A stretch of DNA of 6,615 nucleotides, taken from positions 1-6,615 of the forward strand of contig JAAZHK010000066.1 in NCBI GenBank assembly GCA_012510745.1. Direction: 5' to 3'. Below the pieces are notes generated by a model. The model searched no databases. It worked only from the letters and a program-made list of their open reading frames with translations, and was not told the DNA's origin. Numbering within the stretch: position 1 is the stretch's first letter; every line of letters begins with the position of its first letter. Both the position numbers and the translations under genes were made by a program. This stretch comes from Mycoplasmatota bacterium (GTDB lineage Bacteria > Bacillota_I > Bacilli_A > RF39 > UBA660). Positions 1 to 4,227 of this stretch are shown here, one piece after another.

Positions 1-585
1 ATTGATGTTATAGTAGATAACATTATTAGTAATAAAAAAGTAACTAATGTTGTTTTTGAAGGTTATAAATATTATATTCCCAAAGGTATAAAGTATATTG
101 ATAAAAAAGATTATAATGCTATTTTAAAAGACAAAAACAATAATTACTATTTATACATAGATGCTATTGCTTATTATCATAAAACTGCTTTAAACTATCA
201 AAAAGACTATAATGCTTTTTATTATAAAGAAATATCTAGAGGATCCAAAAAAGGTTTTATTGAAATAATGCAAAAAGATAATCTTTATAATATTACAATT
301 GTTTATAATTATGGTAAAATAGAAGTAACAAGTAAAGAAAATAATTTAAATGAAACGATAGCTAAAAGTATGATAATGTTATCAAGCATTACTTTTAATG
401 ATAATACCTTGGCTACTCTAATTGGCGAAAATGCTTTAAATTATAAAACAGAAAATTTTACTCTTTTTAAAGATGAAAAAGATCCAGAAAGCTTCTCAAG
501 TTTATTAGAAGAATATTCGACGACTTATGACTTTGATGAAACTATTTATGATGAAGATAATATATTTATAGAAGAAGGACAATAA
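1..585 (+). CDS. Unrecognised protein, 3' part of a gene cut by the window start
   Basis: The frame beginning at base 1 is open to the TAA at 583-585, so the visible part is 194 residues and the true start lies upstream of the window. The ATG at 268 (Met90 of the fragment) is internal and has no good ribosome binding site, so I do not use it as the start. I do not recognise a family. The fragment is rich in Tyr, Lys, Asn and Ile. It has alternating strand-like stretches (for example around YKYYIPKG, residues 22-29, and NITIVYNYGKIEV, residues 97-109), and it ends in an acidic tail from about residue 157. No membrane helix or cysteine is visible in this part. It could be the soluble or extracytoplasmic domain of an anchored protein whose anchor is off-window, but that is a guess. 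The next gene starts 10 bases after its stop with an AAAGGAGG site, so the two are probably cotranscribed. Confidence 0.75.
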   Translation: MDVIVDNIISNKKVTNVVFEGYKYYIPKGIKYIDKKDYNAILKDKNNNYYLYIDAIAYYHKTALNYQKDYNAFYYKEISRGSKKGFIEIMQKDNLYNITIVYNYGKIEVTSKENNLNETIAKSMIMLSSITFNDNTLATLIGENALNYKTENFTLFKDEKDPESFSSLLEEYSTTYDFDETIYDEDNIFIEEGQ

Positions 586-595
586 AGGAGGAAAC

Positions 596-1555
596 ATGGG
601 ACTATTTAGTAAATTAAAGGATGCCTTTTTTGAAGAAGTAGAAGTTGAAATAAAAGAACCAGTAGTAAAGAAAAAAGAAAAACAAGAAGAACCAGTAGCA
701 CGAAAGATTGATGTTTCTATATCTAAAGATGAAACTGATAACATTGATATTATTTCAGAAAGAGATTTATTAGCTGACACTAAGCAAAATAGTTTTCCAA
801 TTATGTTTGAAGATGAAGATTTTGAAACAGAAGACGATTTTGATAAAACAGGTTATGATATGCCAAAATTTGAAAGACATAATTACAACCATAGTAATAA
901 TTATGATTCTTATCAACATAACTATAAAGAAGATGTAGTTGTTCAAAAAAAATCTTTTAAACCATCACCTAATATTTCTCCAGTTTATGGCATTATAGAA
1001 GATAAAGACGCTAAAAAAGAAGATTTTTCTATTAAAAAAGAAGTACGTATAACCATTCCGTCTAATAAACTAGATATTGATAGTATAAGAGAAAAAGCTT
1101 ATGGAGACTTAACCTCTGAATTCGATTTAAAAAAACTTTCTGCTGAAAATAATCAAGATTTAAATACTGATTTTGATTTAGAGAAGAGCATAATAGAAGA
1201 ACAAGAATCATCACCAATCGTATATGATATGAATGAAGAAGACGAAAACCCAATTGTTGAACAAGTTACTATAGGCGATGCTAGTGAATATTTTGAAGAT
1301 TTAGGGTTACAATATAATGTAGACTATAAAGATCGAAGTCAAGAGGAAGCTATAGGAAGAATTTTAACTAAAGAAAAGAAAAAAATCGAAAAGGATTTAT
1401 CTGAAACAACTGAGAAAAAGTCTGAAGATTCTACTTATGAAATATTTGCTGAAGAAGTAGTGAAAACCGAACAAGAAGACAATGATACAAAAGAAGATTT
1501 ATTGGAAGATAATTTATTTGATTTAATTGATTCAATGTATGAGGATAAGGAGTAA
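596..1555 (+). CDS. Acidic, probably disordered protein with amphipathic N-terminal helix (function unknown)
   Basis: This encodes 319 residues from ATG 596, preceded by AAAGGAGG at 584-591 with a 4-base spacer. I count about 88 Asp/Glu against 44 Lys/Arg, no cysteine and no membrane segment, so it should be a very acidic, largely disordered protein. The first 12 residues (MGLFSKLKDAFF) form an amphipathic helix of the kind that docks proteins such as FtsY or SepF on the membrane; this is a resemblance in pattern, not demonstrated homology. Short hydrophobic islands interrupt the charged sequence: FPIMFEDEDF (67-76), FKPSPNISPVYGI (121-133), a stretch at 229-245 including EYFEDLGLQYNVDY, and the C-terminal end at 304-315 (EDNLFDLIDSMY). 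They look like linear binding motifs. A small internal duplication (TSEFDLKKL at 173-181, NTDFDLEKS at 190-198) is also visible. It lies in the operon with two membrane proteins, so a membrane-linked adaptor or scaffold role is plausible but inferred. Confidence 0.85.
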   Translation: MGLFSKLKDAFFEEVEVEIKEPVVKKKEKQEEPVARKIDVSISKDETDNIDIISERDLLADTKQNSFPIMFEDEDFETEDDFDKTGYDMPKFERHNYNHSNNYDSYQHNYKEDVVVQKKSFKPSPNISPVYGIIEDKDAKKEDFSIKKEVRITIPSNKLDIDSIREKAYGDLTSEFDLKKLSAENNQDLNTDFDLEKSIIEEQESSPIVYDMNEEDENPIVEQVTIGDASEYFEDLGLQYNVDYKDRSQEEAIGRILTKEKKKIEKDLSETTEKKSEDSTYEIFAEEVVKTEQEDNDTKEDLLEDNLFDLIDSMYEDKE

Positions 1556-1558
1556 TAA

Positions 1559-1846
1559 ATGGAAAGTTTTATAGCAATATTACCTATCACTTTATGTTTA
1601 TTAAGTATTGTTTTGCTTGTTGTATTAATTATTTTAGGGATAAAATTGATAATCTCAATAAATAAAGCCAATCGTGTTTTAACTGATGTAGAAAATAAAT
1701 TGAGATCATTAAATAACTTTTTTAGTATTATTGATATTTTTTCAGATGGACTATCATCTATAAGTAATAAAATATCTGAAAATATAGCTATCTTTATAGG
1801 CAATTTATTTTCAAAAAAAAGAAAAAAAGAAAAGGAGGAAAAATGA
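1559..1846 (+). CDS. Small single-pass membrane protein, DUF948/YtxG-like
   Basis: This 95-residue protein starts at ATG 1559, with AAGGAG at 1547-1552 and a 6-base spacer; only three bases separate it from the upstream stop. One long hydrophobic helix (about residues 4-34) is followed by a helical stretch with the heptad-like character of DUF948 proteins (around INKANRVLTDVENKLRSL, 34-51). A second, shorter amphipathic helix (about 72-84) then leads into a strongly basic tail (KKRKKEKEEK). DUF948 proteins such as Bacillus YtxG lie next to YtxH genes, and the next gene here is YtxH-like, which supports the call more than the sequence alone. The basic tail is encoded by A8 and A7 runs that could slip (see the feature at 1813-1828). 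Its stop TGA overlaps the next ATG. Molecular function is unknown; an envelope or stress-related membrane role is the family-level expectation. Confidence 0.75.
   Translation: MESFIAILPITLCLLSIVLLVVLIILGIKLIISINKANRVLTDVENKLRSLNNFFSIIDIFSDGLSSISNKISENIAIFIGNLFSKKRKKEKEEK
1813..1828 (+). other. Tandem A_AAA_AAA slippery heptamers in frame before the YtxH start
   Basis: Bases 1813-1820 (A8) and 1822-1828 (A7) each contain an A_AAA_AAA heptamer in the zero frame of the DUF948-like gene. The -1 frame is open from 1780 through the YtxH start at 1843, so either a -1 ribosomal shift or a one-A transcriptional insertion would give a 232-residue fusion. The purine-only stretch continues to 1843 and also holds the Shine-Dalgarno sequence. 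Whether slippage happens is unknown. Confidence 0.35.
1831..1838 (+). promoter_or_regulatory. Ribosome binding site that fixes the YtxH-protein start
   Basis: AAAGGAGG lies inside the last codons of the preceding gene, 4 bases before ATG 1843. The alternative in-frame ATG at 1858 (just before SKFITG) would be 19 bases from it and has only a GAGG directly abutting, so 1843 is the better start. The same 4-base spacing is used at ATG 596. Confidence 0.75.
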
Positions 1847-2256
1847 AGAAAAGAGGAATGAGCAAATTTATTACTGGAGCAGCTCTAGGAGTAGGTCTAG
1901 GATTTCTTTTCGCACCTAAAAAAGGTAGTGAAACAAGAAAAGAATTAGGAACTAAAATGGAAGAACTTCTAAATAAAGTAAAAGAACTTGATATGGAAGA
2001 AGTTCAAAAAACATTAGAAAAAAAAGTAAATGAAATCGAAAAAGAATTAAAAGACCTAGATAAAGAGAAAGTATTAAAGATAGCTAAAACAAAAGGAAAA
2101 GAACTAAAAAAGAAAAGTGAAGATTTAGTAAAATTAGCAGTTGATAAAGGAACCCCTATTTTAAAAGAAATGGCTGAAGAAGTTCGAGAAAAAACAATTA
2201 TTGTTATTAAAGAGGTTTTAAATAAATTAGAAGAAACTAAAAATGAAGCTAAGTAG
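1843..2256 (+). CDS. YtxH-domain membrane protein
   Basis: This 137-residue protein has the classic YtxH signature: a short basic start, a Gly/Ala-rich membrane helix (about residues 9-24, ITGAALGVGLGFLFAP) ending in the typical FAPKKGSETRKEL turn (22-35), then a long charged, lysine- and glutamate-rich helix to the end (about 36-137) that should form a coiled coil. Family members are small membrane-anchored stress or envelope proteins, including Bacillus YtxH in the ytxGHJ operon; no enzymatic role is known. The length is close to that of Bacillus YtxH. The gene overlaps the DUF948-like gene by ATGA, implying translational coupling and probably interaction in the membrane (inference). The 3' end, including the TAG at 2254-2256, is built into a terminator hairpin, so it is the last gene of this operon. 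Confidence 0.92.
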   Translation: MKKRGMSKFITGAALGVGLGFLFAPKKGSETRKELGTKMEELLNKVKELDMEEVQKTLEKKVNEIEKELKDLDKEKVLKIAKTKGKELKKKSEDLVKLAVDKGTPILKEMAEEVREKTIIVIKEVLNKLEETKNEAK

Positions 2257-2266
2257 CTTCTTTTTT
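2245..2266 (+). terminator. Rho-independent terminator overlapping the YtxH gene's stop codon
   Basis: GAAGCT (2245-2250) pairs with AGCTTC (2255-2260) around the loop AAGT, followed by six T (2261-2266). The stem includes the last two sense codons and the loop/stem junction contains the TAG stop. It ends the upstream operon. Confidence 0.75.
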
Positions 2267-2327
2267 AATATAATAATTTTATATGTTAATTTATTTGTTG
2301 TTATTAAAATTTATAGTATAAAAAATC

Positions 2328-2347
2328 AAAATATGTTAAAATATTAA
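2328..2347 (+). promoter_or_regulatory. Probable extended -10 promoter of the surface-protein gene
   Basis: TG at 2334-2335, one base, then TAAAAT at 2337-2342 matches the extended -10 form TGnTATAAT with one mismatch. Transcription would start near 2349, giving a leader of about 20 bases that holds the AGGAGGG site at 2357-2363. I find no good -35 at the right distance, which extended -10 promoters can do without. The 20 bases are 18/20 identical to the priA promoter. An alternative is TTGTTG (2295-2300) with TATAAA (2317-2322), spacer 16. Confidence 0.55.
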
Positions 2348-2368
2348 GTATAGTATAGGAGGGATAAA

Positions 2369-4162
2369 ATGCCCCGAAAAAAGAAAAATTTGAAAAAGTT
2401 AACTAAAGAAGCTAAAATTAAAGTATTAATAGGTATTATTCCTATAATAGCGACTTTATTAATTTTAATAGGGAATACATATGCTGTTTTTACTTATTTA
2501 AATAAATCTAATAAGAATATTATTAAATCAGGAACATTAAATTTGGAAGTATCGGATCAAGGAATAGTTTCTATTATTAATAGTTATCCAATGAGCGATT
2601 TAGAAGGATTATCGCTTGAAGGTTATAAATTTAAAATTACAAACACAGGATCATTACCTACTAGATATATAGTTACTTTGGAGAAAACAACTGGAGAACT
2701 TGCGACCAGTAATCTCCGTTATAGTATTAATAATGGAGAAGTATATAATTTAGATAATTCAGGTATATTAAAAATCGATCAAGAGTTATTAAGAGTTGAA
2801 TCATCAAATAATTATAATTTAAAGTTATGGATTAGTGAAGATGCATCAAATGATATTTTGGGACAAGAGTTTCGTGCTAAATTAAAAGTTGAGGCGTTAG
2901 ATGCTGGTCTTTATGTTGATAATAGTGGAGCCGCTTATCCAAAATTAGATGAACAAATGATTCCTATTACTTTTGATGAAAATGCTCAAGTTTGGGTAAA
3001 AATGGATCTTACTCAAAAATGGTATGATTATGATAATAGAATTTGGGCAAATGTAGCAGTAGTAAAAGATTTATCAACTGATAATACTAAATTAAAAAAC
3101 TTATATACGAATGATCAAAATTGCACAGGCAATAACAATTATTGTACAGTTAATGATTATTTGAAAGCTGAAATTGGAACAGTCATACCTACAGATGATA
3201 TAGGTGCAATGTTTGTGTGGATTCCTAGATATTATTATACTCTTTTTAATAATGGACAGGCTAGTAAAATAAATATAGGTTTTGAAAATATATTAGATAG
3301 TCAATATACAAAAAAAATTGGAGATTGTGGCAATAATTCTAGCAAAACAACAGGGTGTGATTATACTCATCCTGCATTTACCATAGGTAAAAACGAAATT
3401 ACTGGTATATGGGTAGGAAAATTTGAAACAGGCACCAATAATATTAATAATATTGATGAAGCAAAAACGTCAATTTTAATCAAGCCTAATGTATATAGTT
3501 TAACAAATCAACAAATTGCGCATCAATTTACAACAGCAAAAGCTTTATCAAATTTATATCATTTAAAATTAAATAGTTATATGATGAAAGACAGTGAATG
3601 GGGAGCAGCAGCATATTTAACCTATAGTCAATATGGACTATATGAGTCAACGGATGATTGTATAGAAACAGGCTGTGATGTATGGATAAATAATGTTTAT
3701 CATAACAATAATTCTATAACAGGATGTAGCAGTATAGTTAATAAAGATAGCAATTCTGTTTTAGTGGATTTTGATTGTAATACAGAAACAACAGCAGATT
3801 ATATTAAAGGTAAAAGAGCCTCGACTACAGGAAATATTTATGGTATTTATGATATGAGTGGTGGTAGCAATGAATATACTATGGCAAGTGCTAATGAAAT
3901 TAATTGGGCAAATAAAAGATTGTATAATTTTTATACTAGTTATGATCCTTTAACCGCTTGTAATAATGAGGCCTGTTATGGTTATGCTTTATCAGAAACA
4001 GCCGGGTGGAATGAAAATACACATTCTTTTATAACTGGTTCTAATTGGATAATTAGAGGTGGAGCATATAATGATAAAATATCGGCAGGTATTTTTAATT
4101 ATAATTATCTATCAGGTCACGCTAACAATAAAACAAGTTTTAGAATTGTTCTTTCAAAATAA
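2369..4162 (+). CDS. Exported surface protein: TasA/camelysin-like N-terminal domain plus formylglycine-enzyme-like (SUMF1) C-terminal region
   Basis: This 597-residue protein starts at ATG 2369 with AGGAGGG at 2357-2363. A basic N-terminus (residues 2-18) precedes a hydrophobic helix (about 18-36) ending in NTYA/VFTY, a SipW-type signal peptide layout with possible cleavage after Ala39. Residues 50-175 resemble the TasA/camelysin family: SGTLNLEV (54-61), a YPMSDLEGL stretch (73-81), and YKFKITNTGSLPTRYIVTLE (86-105). After a linker, residues 190-230 (AYPKLDEQMIPITF, then WVKMDLTQKWYDYDNRIWAN) open a region with formylglycine-generating-enzyme-like marks: MFVWIPRYYY (281-290), GIWVGKFE (346-353), DSEWGAAAYL (408-417), GNIYGIYDMSGGSNEY (488-503), WIIRGGAYN (560-568) and a terminal FRIVLSK. 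I see no sign of an active FGE centre, so a structural or binding (C-type-lectin-like) role is more likely. All ten cysteines lie after residue 250, in five close pairs suggesting disulfides. There is no LPxTG anchor. It has its own promoter and terminator. Confidence 0.85.
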   Translation: MPRKKKNLKKLTKEAKIKVLIGIIPIIATLLILIGNTYAVFTYLNKSNKNIIKSGTLNLEVSDQGIVSIINSYPMSDLEGLSLEGYKFKITNTGSLPTRYIVTLEKTTGELATSNLRYSINNGEVYNLDNSGILKIDQELLRVESSNNYNLKLWISEDASNDILGQEFRAKLKVEALDAGLYVDNSGAAYPKLDEQMIPITFDENAQVWVKMDLTQKWYDYDNRIWANVAVVKDLSTDNTKLKNLYTNDQNCTGNNNYCTVNDYLKAEIGTVIPTDDIGAMFVWIPRYYYTLFNNGQASKINIGFENILDSQYTKKIGDCGNNSSKTTGCDYTHPAFTIGKNEITGIWVGKFETGTNNINNIDEAKTSILIKPNVYSLTNQQIAHQFTTAKALSNLYHLKLNSYMMKDSEWGAAAYLTYSQYGLYESTDDCIETGCDVWINNVYHNNNSITGCSSIVNKDSNSVLVDFDCNTETTADYIKGKRASTTGNIYGIYDMSGGSNEYTMASANEINWANKRLYNFYTSYDPLTACNNEACYGYALSETAGWNENTHSFITGSNWIIRGGAYNDKISAGIFNYNYLSGHANNKTSFRIVLSK

Positions 4163-4188
4163 GTATAGATGTACTTATTTTTCTTTTT
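4156..4188 (+). terminator. AT-rich terminator overlapping the surface-protein stop codon
   Basis: AAAATAAGTA (4156-4165) pairs with TACTTATTTT (4172-4181) across a 6-base loop and runs into a T-rich tail to 4188. The TAA stop (4160-4162) lies in the 5' arm. The stem has only one G-C pair, so it may be weak; the symmetrical A and T flanks mean it could act in both directions. Confidence 0.6.
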
Positions 4189-4193
4189 GGATA

Positions 4194-4213
4194 AAAATTT
4201 GTTATAATATTAA
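4194..4213 (+). promoter_or_regulatory. priA: Extended -10 promoter of priA
   Basis: TGTTATAAT at 4200-4208 is a perfect extended -10 (TGnTATAAT). No clear -35 is seen; the T-rich tail of the preceding terminator lies in that position. Transcription should start near 4214-4216, leaving a leader of only about 13 bases before ATG 4228, so it must drive priA and probably fmt. Confidence 0.7.
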
Positions 4214-4215
4214 CA

Positions 4216-4224
4216 GGTGGTGAT
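4216..4224 (+). promoter_or_regulatory. priA: Atypical ribosome binding site of priA
   Basis: GGTGGTGAT precedes ATG 4228 instead of the AGGAGG seen at the other genes. Its second half, GGTGAT (4219-4224), matches the GGUGAU end of the sequence complementary to the 16S rRNA 3' tail. It sits almost at the predicted transcription start. No alternative in-frame start is nearby. Confidence 0.55.
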
Positions 4225-4227
4225 GTT

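Noticed and set aside
268..585. A complete 105-residue gene starting at ATG 268
   Set aside because: The same frame is open without a stop back to base 1 with similar composition, and there is no convincing ribosome binding site before 268, so this is the 3' part of a longer gene.
505..1803. Minus-strand open frames (505-780, 1062-1253, 1435-1803)
   Set aside because: They lie opposite well-supported + strand genes, give Ser/Ile/Leu-rich sequences typical of antisense of Lys/Glu/Asp-rich coding DNA, and have no ribosome binding sites or recognisable domains.
1559..1846. Alternative genetic code with TGA read as tryptophan
   Set aside because: TGA 1844-1846 overlaps a well-placed ATG with its own ribosome binding site in a standard ATGA junction, and the Trp codons read in the other genes are TGG.
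2257..2368. Small RNA or riboswitch in the gap before the surface-protein gene
   Set aside because: The 112 bases are explained by a terminator tail, a promoter and a ribosome binding site; I see no stable GC-containing fold or known riboswitch core.
2369..4162. Active formylglycine-generating enzyme or sulfatase-maturation function
   Set aside because: Fold-level motifs are present but no convincing catalytic cysteine pair or sulfatase partner is seen, and the protein is exported with a TasA-like domain in front; a structural role fits better.
2346..4168. Direct repeat AAGTATAG at both ends of the surface-protein gene as an insertion footprint
   Set aside because: It is only 8 bases, made of common AT-rich words, and one copy is part of a terminator stem; no transposase or inverted ends are present.
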